In this document: positions 1 to 7,066 of the stretch, piece by piece
Position numbering within the stretch: position 1 is the stretch's first letter
Layout: each line of letters begins with the position of its first letter
DNA from: Chitinimonas taiwanensis DSM 18899
GTDB taxonomy: Bacteria > Pseudomonadota > Gammaproteobacteria > Burkholderiales > Chitinimonadaceae
Direction of reading: 5' to 3'
DNA length: 64,000 bases
Assembly (NCBI RefSeq): GCF_900119825.1
Contig: NZ_FPKR01000007.1
Location: forward strand, 124,001 to 188,000
Made by a program: the position numbers and the translations under genes
The notes under the pieces: model-generated
What the model saw: the letters and a program-made list of their open reading frames with translations, nothing else
What the model was told of the DNA's origin: nothing
Database searches by the model: none

Positions 1-69
1 CTTCATGAAATCGCGCCGGCTGTGCGAGGCGGGCGTCGGGTCGAGCGGGGAGGTGTGTGGCTGTTTCAT
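1..69 (-). CDS. Tat-exported protein, N-terminal fragment (cut by window edge)
   Basis: Only the first 23 codons lie in the window. They read as a Tat signal n-region ending in SRRDFMK, a good match to the twin-arginine consensus S/T-R-R-x-F-L-K, so the product should be exported folded across the inner membrane. AGGA lies about six bases before the ATG. The gene sits behind a roughly 200-nt structured leader with an intrinsic terminator and a sigma-54-like promoter. That context resembles nitrate assimilation operons, whose first product is often a Tat-exported nitrate-binding protein (NasF/NrtA type). That identity is inference from context; the mature protein is not visible. Confidence 0.7.
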   Translation of the reverse strand, partial: MKQPHTSPLDPTPASHSRRDFMK

Positions 70-98
70 TGCGTTTCCTGGCGGTGAGAACAAGCAAT

Positions 99-148
99 AA
101 AAAACGGCGCACTTCGCAGGGTGGCAAAACCATGCAAAGGACGCCGTT
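99..148 (-). terminator. Intrinsic terminator inside the leader of the Tat-protein gene
   Basis: On the minus strand the arm AACGGCG (148-142) pairs with CGCCGTT (109-103), followed by six T at 104-99. The large loop can itself fold (TTGCATGG against CCACCCTGCGAA). It lies about 30 bases before the start codon and about 120 nt after the predicted transcription start. It would therefore stop transcription before the gene unless antitermination occurs. Confidence 0.7.
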
Positions 149-216
149 GTCCGTGGGCCGGCCGCATCGCTGCGCCGCCCGGCACGCGCACCTGGGTTCC
201 GGTGCAAGTGCCTGAT

Positions 217-266
217 TCAACTCATCTACGAGTTAATTCGCCACCCCGGCTCGCCGTTGAGCGGGG
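217..266 (-). promoter_or_regulatory. Tandem hexaloop hairpins, candidate ANTAR (NasR-type) antiterminator target
   Basis: On the minus strand hairpin 1 pairs CCCCGCTC (266-259) with GAG(C)CGGGG (252-244) around a six-base loop AACGGC, with A at loop position 1 and G at position 4. Hairpin 2 pairs AACTC (234-230) with GAGTT (223-219) around a six-base loop GTAGAT, with G at position 4 but G rather than A at position 1. ANTAR-domain antiterminators such as NasR recognise two tandem hexaloop hairpins with A1 and G4, upstream of a terminator. Order, spacing and loop size fit; loop 2 fits only partly. A third hairpin (GGCAC and GTGCC arms, about 182-212) lies between these and the terminator. Confidence 0.6.
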
Positions 267-281
267 CTACGCCTGTTGCAT

Positions 282-297
282 TGCAGCAAGCGTGCCA
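282..297 (-). promoter_or_regulatory. Sigma-54-type -24/-12 promoter for the Tat-protein gene
   Basis: The minus strand reads TGGCACGCTTGCTGCA. GG and GC are 12 bases apart and TGGCACG is complete; the -12 element is CTGC instead of TTGC. The predicted start is near 271, so hairpin 1 of the leader begins almost at the 5' end of the RNA. A TGCACC half-site at 405-410, with a weaker GG-rich partner, could belong to an NtrC-like activator about 140 bases upstream. Confidence 0.55.
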
Positions 298-304
298 GCA
301 TTGC

Positions 305-390
305 GGCTTGACAATATATTTTTATTAAATTATTGAAAATAAAAGAAATTTTTTGAATTGAAAAAGTTATCCACAATTTTTCGAGTTGAA
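305..390. other. AT-rich patch with IHF-like site and a perfect DnaA box
   Basis: This stretch is strikingly AT-rich in a GC-rich chromosome. TAAATTATTGAAA at 326-338 differs by one base from the IHF consensus YAANNNNTTGATW. TTATCCACA at 367-375 is a perfect DnaA 9-mer. The patch lies between two divergent sigma-54-like promoters, where IHF bending between enhancer and promoter is common. A single DnaA box is not enough to call an origin. Confidence 0.4.
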
Positions 391-478
391 AGAGGCTAGC
401 GTCTTGCACCATCAAGGCACGCGTAGATGGCGCCATGCCTCGTGTTGGCGCTGTGTGCTGTCTTGGGTGCGCCGCAAT

Positions 479-498
479 ATGTAAGGAAATTCTTACAT
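479..498. promoter_or_regulatory. Palindrome ATGTAAG-N6-CTTACAT, candidate enhancer-binding site
   Basis: A perfect inverted repeat with seven-base arms (479-485 and 492-498). Its centre is about 88 bases upstream of the predicted start of the PEP-CTERM gene, a usual distance for a sigma-54 activator site. PEP-CTERM genes are known to be controlled by the PrsK/PrsR two-component pair with RpoN, so PrsR is the natural candidate. A second imperfect inverted repeat (CCATGT and ACATGG) lies at about 523-552. Confidence 0.45.
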
Positions 499-549
499 TA
501 GCCTGTATGAATGTGGAATAAGTCCATGTGAAACAGTGACTTATTTACA

Positions 550-565
550 TGGCATTACTTATGCA
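550..565 (+). promoter_or_regulatory. Sigma-54-type -24/-12 promoter for the PEP-CTERM gene
   Basis: TGGCATTACTTATGCA has GG and GC exactly 12 bases apart, with GGCAT and ATGCA against the GGCAY-N5-TTGCA consensus. The predicted start near 576 leaves about 32 bases to the ATG, including GAGGT seven bases before the start codon. Confidence 0.6.
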
Positions 566-607
566 TGTGCTCGTAGTGCTTGAATCGAGCCAACCGAGGT
601 CACTGCC

Positions 608-1741
608 ATGCTTACCTTACGCCGCCTACCGTCCCTGCTCTGCCTGGCCGGCCTGCTCCATGCCCAAGCCGCCCCGCTGTCGCTGGATATTCCCAACTAC
701 CTGACTTATGGGAATGTGAATTCCTATTCCATGCCCATCCTGGCCGGCATTTACGCCGAGGCCAATCCCTTGGTGCCCAAGAACAAGAATCCGTATGTGG
801 TGGCTTCCACCCCCGGGGAGATCAAGGACAAGCTGGTCATCTACACCGGTGCAAACGGGGTGGATGTGACCACCAATGCGGCAGGCTTTGACGATGCCTA
901 CTTGACCCCGAATGGTTCCAGCCCCGAGTACGCGAGCATGAATGGTGCGGTCAATGTGACGGCACCGACCCCGAAGGGCGGTATCGCCAACGCAACCGGC
1001 AATACCTGGGATGCGAATCTGCTCAGCCTGAAGGGCTTTCTGGGTGGTGGCAGCGCGGCCTTTATGTTCAATAACAATGACACCAACCAGGACCAGAGCC
1101 TGGCGGTGTGGGCCAAGCTGTGGCTGACCGATGGCAATAATCAGGTCTATCAGAACCGCTATCTGTACGCGAGCAATGAGGGTGCCGTGTACGAGAACGG
1201 TGGCACCTTCCAGGGCGATGCCAGCCTGTACGACCCCGGCAATGTCGAACCGGGCGTCGATTACCTGACGCGCGAGACCGACTATATCCGCTCGGGCGGC
1301 GAGGTCTGTCTGAGCGCTGCCTGGGTGCCGCAGGCCTGCGACGGCAGCGAAGCGCACAAGATCAACCACAATCTGGGTGCCGACCATGTTGCCTATGCCG
1401 GCGTGTTCCCGGTGCTGGATGGCTGGCTGAACGATCTGTTCCAGAACGAGACCGACGATGTGCTCGACGACTACACGCTGCACTTCGACTTCCGTCTGGG
1501 CTGCGCGGCCGGCTGGAATAATCCGAATAACCCGACCCGCATCGACGATTGCAAAGATGTGCGCATCGACAATGGTTACGAGCAACTCTTCCTGGTGGCG
1601 GTCAATCAGCCGCCCGGTGAGGAAGTCCCCGAGCCGGGCACGCTGGTGCTGCTGGGCATAGGCCTGCTCAGCCTCGCGCTCAGTCGCCGTCCGCTATGGC
1701 ATGCAGTACGTGTGCGTGGTGGGCGATATGGTCGGCCATGA
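608..1741 (+). CDS. PEP-CTERM sorting domain protein
   Basis: This 377-residue secreted protein has an N-terminal signal peptide (LLCLAGLLHAQA). The C-terminal tripartite PEP-CTERM signal is complete: VPEPGT, a hydrophobic stretch, then a basic SRR cluster at about residues 341-361. Such proteins are sorted by an exosortase and usually belong to exopolysaccharide or biofilm systems; no exosortase is in the window. The body is rich in Asn, Asp and Gly with no domain I recognise. GAGGT precedes the ATG and a sigma-54-like promoter lies upstream. About 16 residues follow the basic cluster, whereas PEP-CTERM proteins normally end there. This tail overlaps the 3' end of the convergent fghA gene by 62 bases. 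Confidence 0.85.
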   Translation: MLTLRRLPSLLCLAGLLHAQAAPLSLDIPNYLTYGNVNSYSMPILAGIYAEANPLVPKNKNPYVVASTPGEIKDKLVIYTGANGVDVTTNAAGFDDAYLTPNGSSPEYASMNGAVNVTAPTPKGGIANATGNTWDANLLSLKGFLGGGSAAFMFNNNDTNQDQSLAVWAKLWLTDGNNQVYQNRYLYASNEGAVYENGGTFQGDASLYDPGNVEPGVDYLTRETDYIRSGGEVCLSAAWVPQACDGSEAHKINHNLGADHVAYAGVFPVLDGWLNDLFQNETDDVLDDYTLHFDFRLGCAAGWNNPNNPTRIDDCKDVRIDNGYEQLFLVAVNQPPGEEVPEPGTLVLLGIGLLSLALSRRPLWHAVRVRGGRYGRP

Positions 1742-2549
1742 AGCTGCTGATGAAGTAATAGCCATGGTCGTAGCCGGCGTGGCGGCGCAGCGTCAGCGGC
1801 TGCTGCGCCAGCGCGCAGGCCGCTTCAAAGCGCTCGGGTAACAGCTGCTGAGCCAGGAATGGGTCGTTCAGGCCCTGGTCGATCAAGATGCCGTCCGGGA
1901 AAGGGCAGTGCGCCTTGCGCATCAGCGCGCTCGCGTCATGGGCAAGCCAGTCGGCGAGGTCTGTCCCCAGATAGCCGGCGAAGGCCTTCTCGCCCCATGG
2001 GCATTCGCTGGCTGCGGCGATAGGCGCAAACGCCGAGAGCGAGCGGAAGCGCCCTGGATGACGCAGGGCGAGCGTCAAAGCGCCATGCCCACCCATTGAG
2101 TGACCGAAGATGCCCAGCCGGCTGGACAGGATGGGCAGCTCGGTACAGACACGGTCGAGCAATTCCTGCATCAGCCAGCTTTCCATCCGGTAGTGGCTGG
2201 ACCATGGCGCTGCCGTGGCATCCAGATAGAAGCCCGCCCCCACACCAAAATCCCAGCTCTCGCTGTCGCCGGGCAGATTGGCGCCGCGTGGACTGGTATC
2301 AGGCGCGATCAGCGCGAGGCCATGCTCGGCTGCGTAACGCTGCGCACCGGCCTTGATCATGAAGGTCTCTTCGGTGCAGGTGAGCCCGGCCAGATACAGC
2401 AGTCCCGGCACCGGCCCTTGCTGGGCCTGCGGCGGCAGATAGACCGAGAAACGCATGTCCAGGCCGATCTCACGCGCGGCATGCTGGTAGAAGCGCTGCA
2501 CGCCGCCGAAGCAGGCGTGTTCGCTGCGCAGTTCGAATGTTTCGCTCAT
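1680..2549 (-). CDS. fghA: S-formylglutathione hydrolase
   Basis: Hydrolyses S-formylglutathione to formate and glutathione, the last step of glutathione-dependent formaldehyde detoxification in the cytoplasm. The 289-residue protein is an esterase D-family alpha/beta hydrolase. Ser151 lies in the GHSMGG nucleophile elbow, Asp229 in DQGLNDPF and His262 in GYDHGYY, completing the triad. Length matches the family (about 280). It lies 59 bases downstream of adhC, which makes its substrate, so the two probably share a transcript. Its 3' end overlaps the tail of the convergent PEP-CTERM gene. Confidence 0.95.
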   Translation of the reverse strand: MSETFELRSEHACFGGVQRFYQHAAREIGLDMRFSVYLPPQAQQGPVPGLLYLAGLTCTEETFMIKAGAQRYAAEHGLALIAPDTSPRGANLPGDSESWDFGVGAGFYLDATAAPWSSHYRMESWLMQELLDRVCTELPILSSRLGIFGHSMGGHGALTLALRHPGRFRSLSAFAPIAAASECPWGEKAFAGYLGTDLADWLAHDASALMRKAHCPFPDGILIDQGLNDPFLAQQLLPERFEAACALAQQPLTLRRHAGYDHGYYFISSFMADHIAHHAHVLHAIADGD

Positions 2550-2608
2550 CGGCTTTCCTGTTGTATTGCGTCGATGCGGGCGGCATGCGCCACCCGCCCT
2601 GAGCAGGT

Positions 2609-3715
2609 CTAGTAAATCACCACCGAACGAATCGACTCGCCGGCCTTCATCAGGTCGAAGCCCTCATTGATGCGCTCCAGCGGCAGGCGGTGGGTGATCA
2701 GGTCGTCGATATTCAGCTTGCCCTCCATATACCAGTCGACAATCTTCGGCACATCGGTGCGGCCACGCGCGCCGCCGAAGGCGCTGCCTTCCCATTTGCG
2801 TCCGGTCACCAGCTGGAAGGGGCGAGTGCTGATCTCGGCGCCGGCTTCGGCCACGCCAATGATGATGGAGCGGCCCCAGCCCTTGTGCGTGCATTCCAGC
2901 GCGTCGCGCATCACCTTGGTATTGCCGATGCATTCGAAGCTGTAATCGGCGCCGCCGTCGGTCAGCTGCACCACCGCGTCGACCACATTCGGCACGTCCT
3001 TCGGGTTGATGAAGTGGGTCATGCCGAACTGGCGTGCCATCGCCTCGCGCTTGGGGTTGATGTCCACGCCGATGATCTTGTCCGCACCGACCATCTTGGC
3101 AGCCTGGATCACATTCAGGCCGATGCCGCCAAGGCCGAACACCACCACATTCGCGCCGGCTTCCACCTTGGCGCTGAACAGCACCGCACCCACGCCAGTG
3201 GTCACGCCGCAGCCGATATAGCAGACCTTGTCGAAGGGGGCGTCCGGGCGGATCTTGGCCAGGGCGATCTCGGGCACCACGATATGGTTGGCGAAGGTGG
3301 AGGTGCCCATATAGTGGAAGATGGGCTCACCGTTCAGGCTGAAGCGCGAGCTGCCGTCCGGCATCAGGCCCTTGCCCTGCGTGCTGCGGATGGCCTGGCA
3401 GAGATTGGTCTTGCGCGACAGGCAGAATTTGCATTGGCGGCATTCCGGCGTGTAGAGCGGAATCACATGGTCGCCCGGCTTGAGCGAGCTGACTCCGGCG
3501 CCCACTTCCAGCACCACGCCTGCGCCTTCGTGGCCAAGAATGGCCGGGAAGATACCTTCCGGATCGGCGCCAGACAGCGTGTAGTAATCGGTATGGCAGA
3601 TGCCGGTGGCCTTGATCTCGACCAGCACTTCGCCGGCGCGCGGTCCGGCCAGATCGACTTCTTCAATGCTCAGGGGCTGGCCGGCTTGCCAGGCGATGGC
3701 GGCTTTGGTCTTCAT
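2609..3715 (-). CDS. adhC: S-(hydroxymethyl)glutathione dehydrogenase (class III alcohol dehydrogenase)
   Basis: Oxidises S-hydroxymethylglutathione, formed spontaneously from formaldehyde and glutathione, to S-formylglutathione using NAD. The 368-residue zinc dehydrogenase shows the GHEGAGVV zinc signature, the four-cysteine structural zinc loop CRQCKFC...C near residues 92-106, and the GLGGIG nucleotide-binding motif near residue 196. GGAG precedes the ATG. It is the first gene of the adhC-fghA pair. No frmR-type regulator is adjacent, and the upstream 103 bases hold a hairpin that more likely ends the preceding gene. Confidence 0.95.
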   Translation of the reverse strand: MKTKAAIAWQAGQPLSIEEVDLAGPRAGEVLVEIKATGICHTDYYTLSGADPEGIFPAILGHEGAGVVLEVGAGVSSLKPGDHVIPLYTPECRQCKFCLSRKTNLCQAIRSTQGKGLMPDGSSRFSLNGEPIFHYMGTSTFANHIVVPEIALAKIRPDAPFDKVCYIGCGVTTGVGAVLFSAKVEAGANVVVFGLGGIGLNVIQAAKMVGADKIIGVDINPKREAMARQFGMTHFINPKDVPNVVDAVVQLTDGGADYSFECIGNTKVMRDALECTHKGWGRSIIIGVAEAGAEISTRPFQLVTGRKWEGSAFGGARGRTDVPKIVDWYMEGKLNIDDLITHRLPLERINEGFDLMKAGESIRSVVIY

Positions 3716-3753
3716 GCGGGTAACTCCAGACGGAAAGGCGGGTTAGAGAGACG

Positions 3754-3779
3754 GCCGCAGCGTCGGTTCGCGCTGCGGC
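3754..3779 (-). terminator. Hairpin between the phosphoesterase gene and adhC
   Basis: GCCGCAGCG (3754-3762) and CGCTGCGGC (3771-3779) form a perfect nine-base stem with an eight-base loop. It lies downstream of the phosphoesterase stop on the minus strand. There is no true T-run after it, so termination is likely but not certain. Confidence 0.4.
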
Positions 3780-3818
3780 TACCAGACAAGGGTAGTCAGC
3801 CGGGGCGCGATTGTCCGC

Positions 3819-4607
3819 CTAGTCGCTGCCCACCGGTAGGCGGGTTTGCCGAAGCAGGGTGAAGCGGCCGCCCGGCAGGCAGTCCCATTGCTCGACCAGA
3901 CAGCCCTGGTCATCGGCTGCCGCGCCACAGCGGATCAGATTGACCGAATTGGGCGCGCCGGCTCGTACACGGCGCGACAGGCCGGTGCCGGCCTGTGCTA
4001 CCCAGCTGCCACCGGGCAGCGCGCGCACATAGGGCAGGTGGATATGCCCGCCCAGGAAGAGCTGGGCGCCGGCCGCGGTCCAGCTGGCCAGCGCCTCGGC
4101 ATGCCCGCGCAGCAGATTGCGCCGGTCGCGCGCGGCAATCACATGCAAAGGCTGGTGGGTGACCACCACGCAGAGCTGGCCGCGGCGCGCCTGCTGCAGG
4201 CGCTGCGCAACCGCCGCGATCTGCTCGGCCGATACCTCGCCATGCTTGTGGCGCCAGGGCCGGGTGGTGTTCACCCCGATCAGCAGCAGGTCATCGCGCT
4301 CCAGCACCGGCTCGAGTTCCGGCCCGAAGGCACCCAGATAGTTCGCATACGGCCAGCACAGGCGCGCCAGCGGGTTGAATAGCGGGATGTCGTGGTTGCC
4401 GGGCAGGGCCAGGCAGTGCGGAATGTTCAGGCTATCGACCAGTGCGCGCGCCGCGGCGAACTGCGCGCGGCGCGCACGCTGGGTGATATCGCCGCTCAGC
4501 AGCAGCACATCGGGGCGCTGGCTGGCCACCAGCGCGTGCAGCGCCTCGATCAGGGCCGGCTGCTCGGTGCCGAAATGCGGGTCGGACAGCTGCAGCAGCA
4601 CGCTCAT
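3819..4607 (-). CDS. Metallophosphoesterase, CpdA/Icc-like
   Basis: This 262-residue calcineurin-like phosphoesterase carries the metal-binding motifs in order: DPHFG near residue 9, GDIT near 39, GNHD near 70, THQP near 150 and GGHIH near 187. The closest family pattern is 3',5'-cyclic nucleotide phosphodiesterase CpdA, but the substrate cannot be fixed from sequence. The start overlaps the stop of the upstream lipid kinase by four bases (ATGA), so the two are translationally coupled. Confidence 0.8.
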   Translation of the reverse strand: MSVLLQLSDPHFGTEQPALIEALHALVASQRPDVLLLSGDITQRARRAQFAAARALVDSLNIPHCLALPGNHDIPLFNPLARLCWPYANYLGAFGPELEPVLERDDLLLIGVNTTRPWRHKHGEVSAEQIAAVAQRLQQARRGQLCVVVTHQPLHVIAARDRRNLLRGHAEALASWTAAGAQLFLGGHIHLPYVRALPGGSWVAQAGTGLSRRVRAGAPNSVNLIRCGAAADDQGCLVEQWDCLPGGRFTLLRQTRLPVGSD

Positions 4608-5539
4608 GCCGGCGTCTCCATCGTGGCCGGACAGAGCAGCAGCAACGGCTGGGGCGCCACGGCAAACACCAGCGGCGAACTCATCCAGCCCACCTCACCA
4701 TCGGTTGCCACCTTGATGCGCCGCCGTCCATAAGGCAGGCGCGGACGTACGCTGATGCGCTGGAAGGTGAAGTGCAGCACCTTGTCCGCGGTATGCAGCT
4801 GCCCAATGGCGCCACGCAGCAGCAGGAGCAGTACGGTGAACAGACCGGTTCGGCGCAGCGCCAGCGCGGCTAGCGCCCCCTGTTCCACCTGCTGCGCACT
4901 GGGCAGGCCAAGCTGGGCCAGCTGCAGCGCGTTATTGCCCACGAACAGCATGCTGGTGCGCAGCTTGCTGCGCTGGCCGTCGTGCTCGAGCACGATGCGT
5001 AGTCGTCCACGCGCACGCCACAGCGTGACCAGACCAGCCCAGAGCGCCACCAGGCGGCTGCGTCCGTACTGGGCCTTATAGGCTTCGCGGTCTTCCAGCA
5101 GGGTGGGGTAGAGGCCCAGGCTGGCATTGACCAGAAAAATCCGTTCATTGAGCAGCCCCACTTGCACGGGCTGAATGCGCGCACTGAGCAAGGCCTCGGT
5201 GGCGGCTTTAATGTCCTCCGGCATGCCATGGGCGCGCGCGAAGTAGTTGAAGGTGCCCAAGGGTAAGACGCCAAACGGCAGACTATGCGGCAGCACGGCC
5301 TGCGCCACGGTATTGAGCGTGCCATCGCCGCCGGCCGCAATCACCGCACCGCCCTCGGCCAGTGCCTGCTGCACGGCCAGCGCAGCCTGCTGCGGTAGTG
5401 CACTACCGCTGTCGGCCAGGAAGAACTGGTAGGCGCGCCCGTGGGCATCGAGCACCGCACGTATGGCGGCGCGGCTGGCCTCGGCCTGGCTATGGCCGGC
5501 GCCGGCATTCATCACGATCAGCAAACGGCCTGTGGTCAT
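4604..5539 (-). CDS. Diacylglycerol/lipid kinase family protein (YegS-like)
   Basis: Predicted to phosphorylate a lipid substrate with ATP at the membrane. The N-terminal DAGK catalytic domain shows the opening MNAGAG and the nucleotide-binding GGDGTLNTV near residue 71, followed by GVLPLGTFNYFA, typical of the family. Length (311) fits YegS/DagK-like enzymes. I chose the second in-frame ATG because AGGA lies eight bases before it; an ATG five codons upstream has no ribosome binding site. It overlaps the phosphoesterase gene by four bases. Confidence 0.85.
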   Translation of the reverse strand: MTTGRLLIVMNAGAGHSQAEASRAAIRAVLDAHGRAYQFFLADSGSALPQQAALAVQQALAEGGAVIAAGGDGTLNTVAQAVLPHSLPFGVLPLGTFNYFARAHGMPEDIKAATEALLSARIQPVQVGLLNERIFLVNASLGLYPTLLEDREAYKAQYGRSRLVALWAGLVTLWRARGRLRIVLEHDGQRSKLRTSMLFVGNNALQLAQLGLPSAQQVEQGALAALALRRTGLFTVLLLLLRGAIGQLHTADKVLHFTFQRISVRPRLPYGRRRIKVATDGEVGWMSSPLVFAVAPQPLLLLCPATMETPA

Positions 5540-5659
5540 CGCGTGGTCCTGCATGGGGGAAAGGGTCTGAGGGCCTGGCGCGCATGAAGTTCGCCGCCTC
5601 AGTCTAGGGCGGCTGGCGCGGCTTGTCTTGGCGCCGAACCTTCCCCTTGCCGGATCGCG

Positions 5660-6961
5660 CTAGCGTGTCACTGGCTGGGCGAGCGCCGCAGTAATCGCCG
5701 CGAAGCTGGGCCGTAGCTGCGGCTCGGGCTGCTGGCAGGCCCCGGCCAGCGCGTCTAGGGCGATGAGTTCGTCTGCCTCGTGGCAGTGCGCGAGTAGCTC
5801 GGCCAGCAGGCAGCCGAAGGCGCTCGCCTCCAGGCGCTGCATCGCCAGGGCCTGCTCCGGTGGCAGCGCGGCCAGCGGGCTGGCGGCGCCGAAGTCGCTG
5901 AGCAATGCCTCGCCATCGCCGCGCCAGAGCAGATTGTGCGCATACAGATCGCCATGGCTGAGCCCGCGCGCATGCAGCTGCTGCATGGCGGCGGCCACGC
6001 CTTGGGCGATGCGGCGCAGCTGCGCGGCACTCAGGCTCAGCTCGGCCGGGTAGCAGTCGCGGCTGCAGCTGGCCAGGCTGGGTGGGCCGGCCAGATTGCG
6101 GAAGTCGGACGGGATCAGCGCCATTAGCAGGCCATGGCGACCATCCGGGTGGCCGTGCAGCTCGCCCAGCACCTCGGGCAGATTGGCCTGACGACCGGCC
6201 TGCAGACAGGCGGCCAGCTCGCTCTGCGGCAGGCCATCACTGGTCAGCGCGCCCTTGAATAGCTTGAGGGCGACCGTGCGGTTCGTGCCATCTGGCTGGC
6301 GCCAATCGGCGCGGAAGATCTGGCCGGACGCGCCTTCGCCCAGCTGCTCGTGCAACTGCAGCGCCGCCCAGGGCACGCTGGGCTGGCTGCTGAGCAGATC
6401 GGGGCAGCAAGGGTTGCCGGCAATCGCCAGCCAGCGCAGCTGCGGCAGGGTGAAGAGCCAGTCGGGTAGGGCGTTGAACTGGTTGGCGGCGATGCGCAGC
6501 AATTCCAGGCGCTGGCACTGCGCGAGCTCGGCCGGCAGGCTGCGCAGCGCATTGCCGGCCAGCATCAGCTTTTGCAGGTCACGGCATTGGCCGATCTCGG
6601 CTGGCAGCGCTGCCAGGCGGTTATCGGTCAGGATCAGCCAGCGCAGGCTGGGCGCCAGTGCGCCGGGGGCAATGTGGTGGATGCGGTTGGCCTTCAGGCC
6701 AAGCATCGTGAGATTCGGGCAGCGTCCGAGCACAGCGGGCAGCTGTTCGAACTGGTTATCGGACAGGAACAGGATGCGCAGCTTGTGCAGCTGCGGCAGC
6801 GTGTCGGGCAGGTGGCTGAGCTGGTTACCGCTCAGATTCAGGACTTCCAGCGTATCGGCCAGCTGGAAGATCTCGGGCGGGAATTCGCGCAGGCCTTCGG
6901 CCAGATCGAGGCGACGCAGGCCGGCCAGCTGGCCGGCGCGTAATTGGGCCAGGGTATGCAT
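5660..6961 (-). CDS. Leucine-rich-repeat protein with C-terminal protein kinase domain
   Basis: This protein of about 433 residues starts with roughly seven leucine-rich repeats (residues 15-185, pattern LxxLxLxxNxLxxLP). A compact Ser/Thr-kinase-like domain follows. It shows a glycine loop (LGEGASG), a VALKLF lysine, the catalytic loop HGDLYAHN and the metal-binding DFG, so it is probably active. It has no signal peptide or membrane segment and should be cytosolic. The frame is open further upstream but would overlap the divergent cyclase gene; the ATG before HTLAQLR fits where the repeats begin, though its ribosome binding site is weak. Bacterial LRR kinases of this layout exist but have no settled function. 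Confidence 0.8.
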   Translation of the reverse strand: MHTLAQLRAGQLAGLRRLDLAEGLREFPPEIFQLADTLEVLNLSGNQLSHLPDTLPQLHKLRILFLSDNQFEQLPAVLGRCPNLTMLGLKANRIHHIAPGALAPSLRWLILTDNRLAALPAEIGQCRDLQKLMLAGNALRSLPAELAQCQRLELLRIAANQFNALPDWLFTLPQLRWLAIAGNPCCPDLLSSQPSVPWAALQLHEQLGEGASGQIFRADWRQPDGTNRTVALKLFKGALTSDGLPQSELAACLQAGRQANLPEVLGELHGHPDGRHGLLMALIPSDFRNLAGPPSLASCSRDCYPAELSLSAAQLRRIAQGVAAAMQQLHARGLSHGDLYAHNLLWRGDGEALLSDFGAASPLAALPPEQALAMQRLEASAFGCLLAELLAHCHEADELIALDALAGACQQPEPQLRPSFAAITAALAQPVTR

Positions 6962-7066
6962 AGTGGGGTGGGGCAGCGGAACAGGCCGCCATTGTAAGCG
7001 TGCTGGCGGCAGGCAAAGCGGCTGCGCTGTGCCATAAATCAGGCATCCGCATCCGCTTTCATCGTC

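Noticed and set aside
305-390. AT-rich patch with DnaA box as a replication origin
   Set aside because: Only one DnaA box is present and no dnaA, dnaN or gidA-type neighbours; a promoter/IHF region explains it better.
626-1585. Long minus-strand frame opposite the PEP-CTERM gene
   Set aside because: It is a shadow of GC-rich codons; no ribosome binding site or recognisable domain, while the plus strand has a signal peptide and sorting signal.
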